Source: Ailanthus altissimus
Lineage: Eukaryota > Streptophyta > Magnoliopsida > Sapindales > Simaroubaceae
NCBI GenBank assembly: GCA_946807835.1
Contig: OX327686.1
Coordinates: 19,654,001 to 19,718,000 of the forward strand
Reading direction: 5' to 3'
DNA length: 64,000 nt
Both the position numbers and the translations under genes were made by a program. The notes beneath the pieces were generated by a model. It had not been told where the DNA came from. It did not search any database and worked only from the letters and a program-made list of their open reading frames with translations. Shown here piece after piece: positions 33,724 to 47,069 of this stretch (position 1 is its first letter; every line of letters starts with the position of its first letter).

Positions 33724-36479
33724 CAAACTTTGTGAATAAATTTCTCAAAAGTTGACATTGGTAGAGATTTGGTGAACAAATCTATAAAATTATCGATGGA
33801 GCGTATCTGTTTAATATCAATCTTCTTACTTTGCTGCAGTTCATAAGTGTAGAAGAATTTTGAGAAATATAATTGGCTTTATCTCTTTTAATGTATCTAG
33901 CTCTAACTTAAGCAATGCAAGTAGCATTATCTTCATATATTATTGTTGGAATATTTGTTTACAGAAGATAAGCTGCATGTATTATGAATATGATGAATAA
34001 TATATTACAACCATATGCATTCCCTGCTTACTTAATGTAGGGCAAGAATCTAAAAGTGATTTGAAGAGGTGGCAACAAAAGTTTGCTTTGTAAAATGCCA
34101 TGAGATTGATGTAATATTGTAAGTGAAAACATATCGCATTTGTGAGTAGGCTTTATAGGGATAAGATAAGTATCCAACATCTGTATAACCAACTAAACCT
34201 GAATTTTCTATAGGTTCATTGGAATAATATAGTCCTAAATCTATCATTCCACGAAGATAACGAAATATATGTTTGATACCATTTCAATGTCGTCGAGTTA
34301 ATGCAAAATTGAATCTTACCAATAAACTTACAGTAAAAGCTATATTCAGTCCAGTGCCTTAGGCTAGATATAATAGAGCACCAATTGCATTACGATATGG
34401 TACTTCTGAATCAAGAATTTTCTCATCATCTTCTTTAGGATGAAATGGATCCTTTTTTAGATCTAAAAATCGAACAACCATAGGAGTACTTAACAGATTA
34501 GTTTTATTATCTATATTAATTTTTCTTATAATATTTTCAACATATCTAGATTGATAGATAAAGATTTTGTTTGATTTGTCCTTGATTTATAGGCCGACAT
34601 AATATTTAGTCTTTTCTAAGTCTTTTATTCAAATTCTATTTTTAAGTATTCTGCAATTTTCAGGAGCTCTTTAAGAGTCCCAATCAGATTCATGTCATCC
34701 ACATATACAGCTACAATGGAAAACCTAGATTATCTTTTTTATAAATACATATGGACATATTGAGTCATTAATATATCCATCTTTTATTAAGTATTCGCTT
34801 AAGCGGTTGCACCATATGCACCAAATTGTTTCAATCCATACAAAGATCTTTGTAGCTTGATTGAATACAAAATCTAATTACATGCTTTAGGCATATTAAA
34901 TTATTTAGGGATTTTCATGTAAATCTTTGTATCAAGTGACCATACAGGTAGTTGTCATTACATACTTAAGATAAATATCAAGCTTTTCTAAGACTGTCAA
35001 GCTTGTAAAAATTAAAATGTAATTTTATCCATCACAAGGGAATCAGTTTTATCACAATCAATACCAGGTCTTTGCAAAACCTTGAGCAACGAGTATTATT
35101 TTATATCTGATGACTTCATTTTTTTCGTTACATTTTTGTAAAAAAAAAATCTATTTATATCTATAAATTTGACATCTTCAGGTATTCGGACAACAAGTCT
35201 AAATATTTTATGTTTAGCTAGAGAAGTCAATTCTATTTGAATTGCTTCTTTTCATAGAACCAATCATATTTTTCTCTACATTGATCAATATTTTAGGCTC
35301 AAAATCATCATTCATAATTTTAGTGACTACTACATTTGAAAACACATCGGCAATAATTATTTCATCACGTTTTTACATTTCTCCTATGTAAGCATAATTT
35401 ATACCATTTTCTAATTTTGAAATTTTTGTACCTCTTCTGGGCTAATGTCTCTTTCGGTACTTTTTTCTCTTCAAAGACATATGTCTCCTCTGAAATTAAT
35501 GTCTCTTCTAGGACTTTTGTCTCTTTCGAGACTTTTTGTCTCTTTAAGGACTTAGGTCTCTTCAGGGACTAATAACTCTTCTAATTTATTAGAGAATATG
35601 GATTTATTAGCTCGAGCATCATTTTCAACAAGATCCTGATTTTTCACTTTCTTCTTTCACGGAACAATATCTTTTCAACCAAGTGTTTGTCACACTTTCG
35701 ACGATGTAATAGATAATTCATTAGCTACCTTTTGATTAGACTGTTCTACAAGAATAATTACCCAGGCTTATATATTAATGGCTGGTATATATTACTTGGT
35801 TACTTCTAATGCATTTTGTAAATGTATCTGGTAATTCATTTGTAATTATTTGAAAATAAATAATCCTTCACACTTCATTTTCATATTAATTTATGTGATG
35901 ATTCAAATTAGACATGGTAGTTATTTTTTAAGAAAGTTCATGCTTTACATCTGGAGGCAATTTTCTGTCCCCTAATATTATGAATATTGTTTCATCAAAA
36001 TGGAAATCCGTAAATCGTCAATAAATAGATCACCCATAAGGGGTTTAAGATATCTTATATAATTAATGATGAGTAAAAACAACCATAATTCCCCAAGCAA
36101 TGTTGAGGTCTCATTTTAGTATATTATAAGGTGATACGATCGTTAAAGATTTTTCTAATCCATTTTTTGTGAACACATGGCACAGGATATTCTACATCAA
36201 TTCCCACTTATATATAATAGTCATCAAATATTTTAGATATAAACTCACCAGCATTATTTAAACATGAGGTAATTTGGGAATTGTGCCTTCAATATAATAA
36301 TTTATTCTAATAATCTAGTGAATGTAATGTTTCGTGTAGATAGTAAACAAATATATGAATACTATACAGTTTATATCAATCAAAATTATATAAGCGAGAA
36401 ACAAATGTCCACTTAGTAAATGAATTTGATCCATAAATATCTCCTTGAAACTATGTAAAAATGATAAATTCTAGACCAA
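33724..36479 (-). pseudogene. Iota pol relic: integrase, RT, RNase H
   Basis: On the minus strand, integrase C-terminal and linker sequence (LKPLMGDLFI near 36020-36060) leads into RT. The active site at about 34684-34715 reads AVYVDDMNLIGT, with YVDD intact. Next come GKTKYCVGLQIKDKSN (about 34580), VPYRNAIGALLYLA (about 34370-34420) and the RNase H block at 34050-34247 (GLVGYTDVGYLS, ISWHFTKQTFVATSSNH). The C-terminal FEKFIHKV ends at about 33730. Stops and frameshifts make it inactive. Confidence 0.85.
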
Positions 36480-38491
36480 TGTAATATCCAATCCTTATTA
36501 GTAGTATTGGCGCCTAGATTTCGGTATAGAGCAAATAAGACACCGTAAGGTTACTCAATTTTAACTCTATTAGAAATATTTTCTTTATAGTGCGCGTCAG
36601 AGATATTAGACCTAATTTGGTAATTTCACACTCAATCAGAACGCCGGAAGACCCTAGAATATTTTTAAAATTTTTCTTTATTGGCTTGGAAAAGGAAATT
36701 CTAATTTACTACATCAATTTCCATTTAAGGGTGATGTATGGAACAAGCCTTTGTTGAGAAACATAATCCATATATTAGAGAATGGACCAATTAGAAGAAA
36801 TCTCATGGATTGCTAAGTTGGAAATTCTAGTTAGTTCTTCGGACTATTCTAGCTAGATAGTTACAAATGAACTAATTACATAATTAATTTTCAACTAATG
36901 GAAAATTAGTAATTTTAAGTAAGTTGAAGGGCAAAATGGTCAATTGAAGGAGAACTATATATATGTTGGAAGTGTGTAGAATTTTCAAGTGATCAAAACG
37001 CAAACACTTAGAGCAAAAGAGAGCAAATTTGAGCTTGAAGGGTGGTGCTGCTACAATGACCTTTCAAGTTTTTTTTCCATGATTTTTCATGCTTAATCAA
37101 GCCAAAATAAGGTTACATACCAATCCCTAAGCTTAATTGAAGTCTCCATTAGTGGAAATTTAAGAAAAAGAGGTAAGAAAAGCATTGTTTTATGAGTTTG
37201 ATAAGTGAGTTTTCAATAATGCTTCAATTGATGTTCTTGTGTGTATTATTAGTTTAGATTGAGTTGAATTCTAGTGTGGAGCTTAAAGGAGTCATCAATT
37301 TGAAGAATTTGACAAGGTAAGAATTAGGGTTTTGGGTGATTTGAATGTAGAGACTTTAATTGGTTGTAATTAGGCAATTCGAGTGAAATTGGCTTGATTT
37401 TGATGTAATTGGAACAAGAAATTGAGAAAAGAAATGTGTTAGAACATAGGGTGAAATTCTGCCACTTTAGGGAAGTTCGGGATTGAGTAGTGTTTTGATT
37501 GAGTTGTTGTGTGTAAATGATGCATTATGTATGTTAAATGTATATGGTTGATGGAAAAACCAAAAATGAAGAAAATGGGACATAATTGTTCATTTTGGAA
37601 AGGTGAAGGGCAATTATATCCAACCAAGTTATAAGGCGTTTAATAATTTTCAAGGCGCCGAGTGATGAGTTAGATTAGATTAAATGACTCCGTAAATGAA
37701 AAATCTGGAAGTAGTATGCATTTGAGCTTTGTATGTCGATTATGGCGTTTAGTAGTTAAATGAGATTCTAGCATTTGATTTGGTTCTAAATGTCTTTTAT
37801 GGCGCGTAGGTGAAGAAAACCAAGAGCGGTAACGAGAGCAGAAATCCAAAGCGAAATTGAGCTTGGACCGGCGGTGAGTGAAAATCTACTTTTTCTGTTA
37901 TTTTTCGTTTATTATGTTTCCGCATAATAAAAATATATGTTTTATGAGTTTTCAATGCATAAACATGATTTATGATCTTGATATATATCCATAGATATGC
38001 ATTTACATATTCGGTTTACGAAACAGTTTTAAAATTTTTGTATTTATTTTAAAGGTCATTGGTACCCTCAGATTATAGTGGTGGTGATTGCATTAGACCT
38101 GGCCGGTATATCCTGTGCACATGGGCAGGTCTTGGGGGTGTGTCACTAACTCTTAAAAGTCAGGATGTCGAGTCATGTGAGTCGCTTCATGTGTATGGGG
38201 TATTGTCTCGCTATATGTATGCAATGTAGGATTCCGCTACATAGCCAGTGAGATGTCACTGTGGGTGCTTCTAGTTGAGGTGCCTCGTGACCTACTCACG
38301 TGTGCGGTGTTAGTTGAGTCGCTACGTGAGTATAGAGCTTTAGGGTTATCATTGGTACAATTTAGAAAGAAAATGGCCGAGCGAGAACTTTACTAGTTTT
38401 CGATTTATCGATAGCATTTATGCGTTTATATGCATACGGTAGTTATTATGTTATATATATTTTAGATATTGCTTTCCAAAGATGTAGATAA

Positions 38492-40638
38492 TGTTGAAGC
38501 CGGTGCTCACGTGCCATTCCAATATTGTATGAAATTAATTGTTAATATTTATACAATAAACATTCCGAATAAAGATTGTTAATATCATATTAATATGGTA
38601 TAATGCTTGTAACATTACAGACATTGTTTGATCTGAAAAAGCTCAGATCTGATCTAAAGGAGTTTAGATCAGAACTAATAGTTATCAATGCTAAGAGTTA
38701 GCACTGTTAATCAGTTTATAAGAGTTAGCGAGGTCTAAAGAATTAGAACCTTGTCTATAATGGAACAAAGACCTAAGAGTATACTTGTAATGATATAGTT
38801 GCAAAGTGTTGCAATAGGTGCTAAGAAATATCATTATGTAAGTATGTCTCAAATATAATGTTTCTGATCTATGATCACCAATGCGGGTCTATCGGTAAAT
38901 TCACAATATATAGATTAGTGTATGTATATATCTGACTGGTTCAGATGGTTGTTCTTAGCTGACAATGAGTTTAGAGCTTGTATAGGCATGCAGGTATCCA
39001 GTCAGGACTGGATACTAAACAGACTCATCAGGACCCCAATAGATATCCTATGAAGTCGTCAAAGGAAGGTCCTCTCGAGTTGAGTAGTATTCGTGGTCCT
39101 TTGACCTGAGTGCCACAGTGGTCTTGTGAGTGATCCATTATGCTTTGGTTCCACATATATCAGAGACCTTTCATGGTCTGACCGCTATGTGTCGCTGGGT
39201 ATGGTTCGATGCTCATGGAGTCCGGTGTGCGTAGATACGGGATCCGCCAGCTTACGTAGGTAAGTTGTATATCCGATGCTCCGAGATTGTATTTTATAAA
39301 GTCTTGTGGCCACAAGCATAAACCCGAGAAAAGAGTTTCCCACAGGGTTAAACAATATAGCAAAAGTGTTTGCGTATATTGTTTATCGAGATACAAATCT
39401 GGAGATAAGATTATGGATGAGCAAATGGGAATTTGACGGTGCTGATCTATATCCCCGCACATTCAGGGTATAAATGATGGAAAGATTATATGTATACGTT
39501 ATGAACTCAACTTGTATGGTTTAACACGCTGATTTGTAATATTCGTAACATGTGCGTGGGGCATCGATTACAGATTAATGGAATAGTTCCATTTGACAAA
39601 TCGGGTGTGGACTTAGAGAGTCCCAATATGAAATGTACTCTTTGAGCACTTGGGCAGTGTACCGTATTAAATTGTTCAATATAGTATAATTCAGCAATTA
39701 CTAAGGTTAAGTTAACTAAAGTATATGGTTAAATGGTGGGACCCACTTTAGGTTAACTTGGTAACCTAGTAAGGATAAAAAAAGTAGTTTCACTTTATAA
39801 TTATTTAATTGTTAAATAATTAAAATAAATATTTATTTATTTAATTATTAAATAAATGATTTAACTTAACTAAGGTTAAAAGGTAACCATATAGTTAAGT
39901 TAAGTTAACCTTACTTAAAGGTTAACCTAACTATGGTTAAGTTATTTAATTATGGTTAAATTAATTAAATATTTATTAACTTAAAGGTTAAGTTAAAATA
40001 ATCTAACTAAGGTTAAATGTTAACTAAGGTTAGATTAAGTCAAATGAAATGCAAATTAAATTCAAATGAGTTTGGAATTTATGCATTAGTATATAAAGTG
40101 AAATGAAATTCAAAATTCATAATTGTTTTAGATTTTAGTTTTTGTATTTTGGGAGCCATTTCAATTTGAGAAATTGAAATTCTTTATTTTGTGTTTTAAG
40201 TGTTAGAATAACAAAACAAATTAGACAAATGGTTACTAAATGTAATAACTAAAAAGGAGATTTGTTTTATTTATTCAAGAGTTGAATAAAAGGAAAAACA
40301 AATTTAATTAAGTTAAATAGTTTAACTTTGAATAATGTTTAAGAGTTAAACAAATATGCTGAATTAACATACTACCATTCTAGACAATCAAACCCACCCT
40401 TGTTGATTGCTAGGATTGATCAAAGATTCATTTCATGGTGGACTTCAAGCAAAATTAATCCAAAGGCTTCATTGGTGATATTTCTCAATCTCGAATTTCA
40501 GTTTATTAAATATGTAATTTTTGTGTTCATTGTATCTAATCTTCCGCTGTGCACATATATGTATGAAATATGTATGTTTATTGTATGATAAACACAACCC
40601 ATATGAAAGCACCCTAGTGATTTAACAACACCCCAACA
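38492..40638 (+). mobile_element. Beta-family solo LTR, copy 3
   Basis: 2147 bp, TGTTGAAGCC...CCCCAACA, target duplication GATAA (38487-38491 and 40639-40643). The undisturbed target is seen in alpha copy 4 (near 60380), where GATGTAGATAAAACCC runs through unbroken on the opposite strand. It carries the family's TAAGAGTTAG repeats (38680-38730) and a TTAACC/GGTTAA-rich stretch (39700-40040). Confidence 0.92.
39700..40040. repeat. AGGTTAA/TTAACCT cluster
   Basis: AAGGTTAA, GGTTAAC, TTAACC and AAGTTAA occur over and over in both orientations (e.g. 39875-39935), giving many short inverted repeats. It sits where theta's LTR has its AT-only tract and is unlike it in sequence. Confidence 0.75.
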
Positions 40639-41402
40639 GATAAAACCCACTCGACAAGATTTCATCGGCATATGATATTAGAAACCGTTTTACAGCTTTA
40701 CATTAGTTTCAAAAGCATGATTTATGCATGTACTTTAGAATTTGCTATCTATGCATAATGTTATTTTATTTAAAATCTTAATTGCACTCACTGAGCTCTT
40801 TTAGCTCACTCGTTTTGTGTTTTATGTTTTCTAAACCTTTCCCAGGTGCAGGTCTCGGTACGCAAGCTGTTGATTCTCCTATTGTCGAGTAGTGGGCCAA
40901 ATCTGAAGATCATTTTTGTATATGTAAATGTGCTAAATAGCACCCTTTATTTTATGCATAGTAGTTGTAAGCATGTATATTTGTATGTATGTTTTGAACC
41001 AACAAGAAGAGATTTTGATATTACAATGATCGTTTTTACTTTTTATGAGTATGCTCATTTTGTGATTCAAATGAAATTATTGAGTTATATTGGATTTGAT
41101 TTTGACTGGATTGGAGGTCCGAATTGGTAGTATTGAGAAGTGTTTGAAATAGAAGTGAAATTTCTTTACAGGTTTTATATAGATTTTCTGAAAAATAGCG
41201 GAAACTCTGCTCGTTTTTTTTTAAATTAAAATGTCATTTTCATATATATTATAAGATTTTCTCAATAGTAGTAAGAACTAAAAAGGGGTTCGCCTCGCAA
41301 AATTTTTTTAACTTACCTAGTTATATTCTGAGGAACTTCCGTCGAGGTGCCCGACAGGGCTGCTGAGACCTACAGTAAAGGGTCTCGGGGTGGGTTCTGT
41401 CA

Positions 41403-41917
41403 ACCAATCTTAAAAATGATGATCTAACTATAATTTTGGCTAGTGATCAAGTGGTATAAAAACTCTCATTAGATAACAGAATCTTCAGTTGATCTTGGAT
41501 GACCGAGGCGGTTATGCCATAGTACAAATATTTTTGGATCATTGAACTTTTGGTTCATTATTTTTTAATTGAATAATACATATTAGATGATAAGGCAAAA
41601 ATCTCTTCAAGTATACATTTCTTATTTTAAGATGTTAGAAATAATGCAAATATATATATTTTTATTCAAAGTCTCCATGTGATATCTTATTTTGGCAGAT
41701 ATCTAAGCATATTTCTTTTGGATCTGTCTTCGTATGAAACTTCATTTATATATAACTTTGTTCTACTTGCTAACAAGATTATTACTCTTCTAAAGCCTTC
41801 AATCATATCTGCAAGACTTGATATAACTTTTCTTTCAATATTTCTTATTTCGAATGATAATGTGTGTAGCTACACTTCAGCAAAATAAGCATCCCAACTT
41901 TTTCAAAGTGGACAATT
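41403..41917 (-). pseudogene. Iota protease-region relic
   Basis: The minus strand reads IERKVISSLADMIEGFRR, KLYINEVSYEDRSKRN and KKCILEEIFALSSNMYY, the block after protease in this plant copia family (IERK...KLIEG...RNLLSF..., family knowledge). The same block is at 56444-56798 in kappa. Stops are present. Its ends are set by two alpha LTR insertions. Confidence 0.8.
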
Positions 41918-43931
41918 TAACGGAACCTACCCCGAGACCTTCTACTGTAGATCCTGGTAGGCCCCGTTGGGCACTCCAACCGAAGTTCCTCAGAATCTAA
42001 CTATCAAACTGAGAAATTTTACGAGACGAACCCTTCTTAATTCTTGCTATTACTACTAAATCCTAGAATACCAGTGAAGATATTTTTACCAAATTTGTTT
42101 TTTTTTAAAAAGGACAAAGTTTTCTTTTTTTTTTCTAAAATTCCAAAAACAAAACCTGCAAGGAAATTATACTTCTATTTCAAATAGCTTCTCAACTTCC
42201 AAATAAGACCTTTTGTCCTTTTCAAAACCAATCCAAACTCAACTCAATAATTTCATTTCAATCAGAAAATTAACATATTAGTAAAATTGAAACTATCACA
42301 TAATACTGAGATCTCTTCTTTATTTTTTTTTAAACATATTTACAATATGTATCAGTATATAACTACTATGCAAAAATCAAAATGTGCTACTTAGCACATT
42401 TACATTTATAAATGATCGAGACCTTTTTAAACATATAAAAGTTGTAAATCATATTTAAGCATTTAAGATCACATAAAACATAAATATTCAAATATGCAAA
42501 AATATATTAAACGAAAGATAAATAATTATAGATTTTCACTCACCAACCGCTCCAAACTCAATTCTTCTTTAGACTTTTACTTCCTTTATCGGTCTTCATT
42601 TTTTTCACCTACACGCCATAAATGACATTTAGAACCTTTACAAATGCTAAAATTTCACTTAAACTAATAAGCGCCCTAATCAACTTACAAGGCTCGGATG
42701 GATTCTACTTTTCGATTTTTATTTACGAAGTTATTTAATCTTCTTTAATTCACCATCCGAAGCCATAAAAATTGTTTAACACTTTATAAATTTGGTTAGA
42801 CATAATTGCCTTTCACCTTACCAAAATTGACACTTATGTCCAATTTTCTTTATTTTTTATTTTTCATCAACCATATACATTCAATTGATACAATGAATCA
42901 TTTATACACAATAATTGAACCAAAACACAACTCAAACCCTAAAATCCCTAAAGTGGCCAAAATTTACCCTACTCACCCAACACATCTCATTTCTCAATTT
43001 CTTATTCCAATGACATCCAAATCAAGCCAATTTAATTCTAATGCCCTAATAATATCCAATTGAAGTTTTTACAATAAAATCACACCAAACCCTAATTCTT
43101 ACCTTACTAATTCCTTTAGTTTGATGAGTTACTTAAACTCCACACTTGAATTCAACTCGACCTAAATTAATAATTCACACCAAAAATATTAATTGAGAAA
43201 TCTTAAAAAATTCACACATCACCATTACTAAATAATGTTTCTTTCCTCTTTTCCTTGGATTTTCATTAGTAGAAGCTTCAATTGATCTTAGAAACTTGTA
43301 TTTGGCTTTATCTTAACTTGATCAAGGATGAAAACTCATGAAAACACATTGAATTTCACTGTAGCAGGAACTCCCTCTCATGGCCGAAATTTCCTTCTTA
43401 TGCTCCAACACATTATGCTTTTTACTTAGCAAAATTCTAGACACTTCATCCTTATATAGTGCTCTTCTAAAATTCTAACTTGCCCCTTAACTAATTCCAA
43501 TTTTGTAAATTGTCATTAGTTCAAAATAGAAGTATTTAATTAGTTCCTTTCTAACTATTTAGTTAGAATAGTCAAAGGAACCAATTAGGCTTCCATCTTG
43601 GCAATCTACCAACTTGTCTCTAATTGGTCCATTTCCTAACATATGAATTGTGTTCTTAACAAAAGCTTGTTCCATGCATAACCTTTAAACGGAAATTCAT
43701 GTATTAAATTAAAAAATAAATTCCAAGCCAATAGAAAAAAAAATCTAAAAATATTTCATAACCATCTCACACTCCAATCGAGTGTGAAATTACCAATTTA
43801 GGTATAATAGATCTCACGCGCACCATAAAAAATATTTCTAATAGGGTTGAAATCGGGTAACCCTACGGTGTCTTTATCACTTTGTATCGAAATCTAGGCA
43901 CCTACACTACTAATAGAGATCGGATCTTACA
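41918..43931 (-). mobile_element. Alpha-family solo LTR, copy 3 (internally deleted)
   Basis: 2014 bp with target duplication CAATT (41913-41917 and 43932-43936). The plus-strand left end is TAACGGAACCTACCCC, changed from TGACAGGACCCGACCC in copy 4. Compared with copy 4 it lacks about 750 bp (the equivalent of about 60120-60930). The empty site is intact in kappa at 56764-56768. Confidence 0.92.
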
Positions 43932-45569
43932 CAATTCATCTTTAAAAGTTATTCCTTACATAAAAGTTTATGGTAGATATCAAGATAATAAAAGTCACAT
44001 TTCATACAAAAAGACATAAAATGAAAGTATTAATTAAAACTTAATAATTAGTGTTCCCTTCTTTATCCCCAAAAAGATTGGAGACATCTATATAAGTAAG
44101 ATCTTTACAATCTTGAGTCATCAATAAGATTTGTCTCCATATTTATTCCTCTACGTTGATAAAGGCCTCACAATGCACATATTATTAACAAATATTTTTT
44201 ATGATATTTATGCTCTTATTGTCTTGGTGTTTATACCCCTCTTTTAGTTTTTTCCATTCTTTGGTATTTTATGGCTACTATAAGGGCGGTAATCGCACCT
44301 TTCCCATTCTCCAAGATCACATCCAATTTTGTTATGAGTATTTACATTTACTTTGAGAATGATTGAGAACCAATTGGACGTAATCCGTGATATTTTTTAA
44401 TAAGAGCTCATTATTTTGTTCAGTGAGTAAAAGACATGAGATTAATTATTAATATAGATGCTCATGAAATTATCGTTATAGAACAACATAAGAGGTATGA
44501 AAAGTAAAGAATGTTTTCTCTAACATATCTTGTCTCGTAATTTTCTCATCACACAATTTTAGTTGTGAGGTGACTGTGAACAACGCAAAATTGTAAATTC
44601 AATAATAATTTTAAAATTATAAAATATATATTTACACTCGTGTCTTATTCTTAGAAGACCTGCAAGTTCTTTATCGTCAAATATTGATGTTTTAGACTCT
44701 TTTATAGGTGATGATGGAGAAAAATCATAACTTTCAACTTGTCCTACAAGGACAGATTTTTTTTTTCAACTATTTTTTTTTTCAAACCATTGGTTTGGAG
44801 ATGCAATTTAATATCCAGTACTCATGATAGGTAATTTTTCAAAAGCATCAAGTGTAAAGATTTGTAAATTTGTAAAAAAAACATTTTTAGAAGCTTTAAA
44901 TATAAATAAGAAAATTAAAATTAGTATGATAAAATATAAATACTATGCAACAAATCTATAATATAGAACATAAATATCAAAAGTAATGTTTAAAAGACAT
45001 GACCTTTCATATACATAAAATAATCTTAATTATGAGGTAAGGCCTTCCATGTATTAGTAGTATTGAGAAGACATAACATTCCATAAATTGATAATAATGA
45101 GAAGGTATGGTCTTCTATAAATTAATAATGATGATGAGACACAATTTTTCATATAACAATGATGAGGCACAACTTTCCATATGAATAAGTAATTAAAAGA
45201 AATAAATTTAAAAATTGTGATTTAGAACTTCCGGTTCTAAATTAATGAGATTAATTATTAAAACTTCAGGTTCTAACTTATTGATTTGTTATGTAAGCTT
45301 CTGGTTGCATATAAAATATTCAAATTTAAAAAAATAGATATAATATAAATATGAGATAATTGATGCATAATATTATCAATATTTTGTGATATGGAAGATC
45401 AAAATAAATGGCAACCACAGTGCATACTCAGAAGGATTATATTATACAATAATATAAACACAACACAAATAATAGTTAAATATAAATAAAAACACGTAAA
45501 ATAAAGTAAGTCAAGAACTTAATATAAAAGTTAAAAATTAAATTTACCTAGAAATTATGCTATTAACGT
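43932..45569 (-). pseudogene. Iota leader and gag relic
   Basis: Aligns with kappa 59059-59625 plus 62397-63380, including repeated GAACTT(C)..GGTTCTAA and CATAGTCTTCCAT-type lines. No open frame longer than about 60 codons was found and no zinc knuckle could be read with confidence. The inner edge beside the LTR reads CGTTAATAGCATAA on the minus strand, a variant of kappa's PBS-like CGTTATCAGCACG. Confidence 0.6.
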
Positions 45570-45757
45570 GTTATAAATATAATGAGAACTAAGAAAATCA
45601 TCAGATGCTAAGAAATTTCTTTAATGTATTATAGAAATTATGAAAGTATTAGAATTAAATGAATTATAAAGAGGTTGTACATATATTTATAAGTGACTGA
45701 GGGGGTAAAATTCACCAAAATGCCCCTCCCTTACTACCTATTATAACCACTATAACA
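45570..45757 (-). repeat. Iota 5' LTR
   Basis: 188 bp with matching ends TGTTAT...ATAACA. It is placed next to the leader exactly as kappa's LTR is, though its middle has diverged or belongs to a subfamily. Confidence 0.65.
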
Positions 45758-47069
45758 TCATTCAATTTAAGTAAGAAGACGAGACATGCAAACGTTGGTT
45801 TAGGGTTTTTGTTAGGATCTCATTTTACTTTCTATTTCTAAATATGGACATACAAGTAAAGTCACTAACTGTATCTCTCATTTGTTCTGCCTCTGACTGT
45901 GGTTAATCGGTTAGTAATTGGAATCAACCCCTATACAAAATTATATTATTTATAGGAGTCAACCATTCAAAAGAAAAATACAAAATAATATTTCTTTTAT
46001 ACAAATATCTTGTATTATAATTATTAAGTTTATATTTTAAATTACAACTGTCAATAAGTACTATAACAGTTAAATTACAATCAAATGAATTAATGAATTA
46101 CAACTGTCAAATTACAACTATCTCCAATAAACCTCCAATAATTGAAAAAAAATAAAACTCTAGATGACTTGAATTGTCAATTTACAATCAAATGAATTAA
46201 TGAATTATAACTGTTAAATTATAATTATTTCTAATAAATTTCCAATATTGAATTACAACGGTCAAACTATAATTACCTCAAATTAACCTCCAATATTGAA
46301 GAAAATAACTACCTCTAATAAACCTCTAATATTGAATTACAATTGTCAAACTATAACTATCTCTAATAAACCTCTAATGTTGAAAAAAAAAAATTTGTTT
46401 GAACTCCCAAATCTTAAAACGAGTTAATGAATTACAACTGTCAAATTACAACTATCTTGATAAACCTCCAATAATTAAATAAATTAATTAATAAATTACA
46501 ACTATCTTCAATTATTATAGATTTATTGAAGAAATGAATTAATGAACTTCAGGTAGATAAATTTTCGCCTATCCAAAGTGTATCGGCTGTCCATTTTTAT
46601 TTTTTTTAATCAGGGAACTTCGATTTTGAAATCTTGACATTAGTCAACCACAAAACTACGTTCCGACCACCATTTTTACTATTTGGAGGTGTTAAACCAT
46701 CTTTACCCTCTGCATCAACAAAATCTTTTACACGTTAAAAATTACCATTCTGCTTACCATATTCAGGGATGACTCAAAAACATGTCACTTTCATTTGTAC
46801 ATGGTTTGGCTTAGATTCAAGCACATCGCATGAATTCATGGCAGCTAAAGGGGCTTCATTACTTGAGACAAAAAGAGACGGTTGCAAAGATTCATCATAC
46901 AGCCTGGTTTTTGAAAAGCCTAACATCTTTAACAAGCAACTTTGTAAAAATTATACCAATTGAGATCCCTCAGCCTTTAACCAAGTCAACCCAGATCAAA
47001 AATCTACTAGAAGTACAATTTTCCAAACATCTCCCAAGTGTTCTAATTTCCCTAATCACTAAGGTTGTC
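45758..47069. other. Intergenic region downstream of the MSI4/FVE gene
   Basis: 1.3 kb. Contains a degenerate minisatellite (46040-46520). The part nearest the stop codon (about 46600-47069) is less AT-rich and is probably 3' UTR plus flank. Short frames there (46769-47081) overlap the last exon in antisense and have no recognisable product. Confidence 0.6.
46040..46520. repeat. Degenerate minisatellite
   Basis: Repeated lines of the type GAATTACAACTGTCAAATTA followed by CAACTATCTCCAATAAACCT and CCAATATTGAA. About seven recognisable but uneven copies, some with extra poly-A spacers. Confidence 0.8.

Larger units (their letters stand above)
36480..41402 (+). mobile_element. Alpha-family solo LTR, copy 2 (split by a beta LTR)
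   Basis: Target duplication ACCAA (36475-36479 and 41403-41407). The plus strand runs TGTAATATCC...GGTTCTGTCA. Without the nested beta copy (38492-40638 plus one GATAA) it is about 2.77 kb, equal to the copy at 59626-62396. A TATATATA run near 36957 lies about 480 bp from its start, in a place fitting LTR promoter use. No internal coding region is attached, so it is a solo LTR. Confidence 0.9.
33724..45757 (-). mobile_element. Ty1/copia element iota (5' LTR present, 3' end lost)
   Basis: Minus-strand element, three pieces once nested LTRs are removed: 43932-45757 (5' LTR, leader, gag), 41403-41917 (protease region) and 33724-36479 (integrase, RT, RNase H). Each piece aligns with element kappa (54556-63581). 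The 3' end stops inside the last RNase H/C-terminal block at about 33724, where zeta LTR sequence begins, so there is no 3' LTR and no target duplication. Confidence 0.85.

Noticed and set aside
40846..41130. Candidate gene starting MQVSVRKLLILLLSS
   Set aside because: The same frame start recurs in alpha copy 4 on the other strand (60013-60291). It is LTR sequence without a recognisable product.
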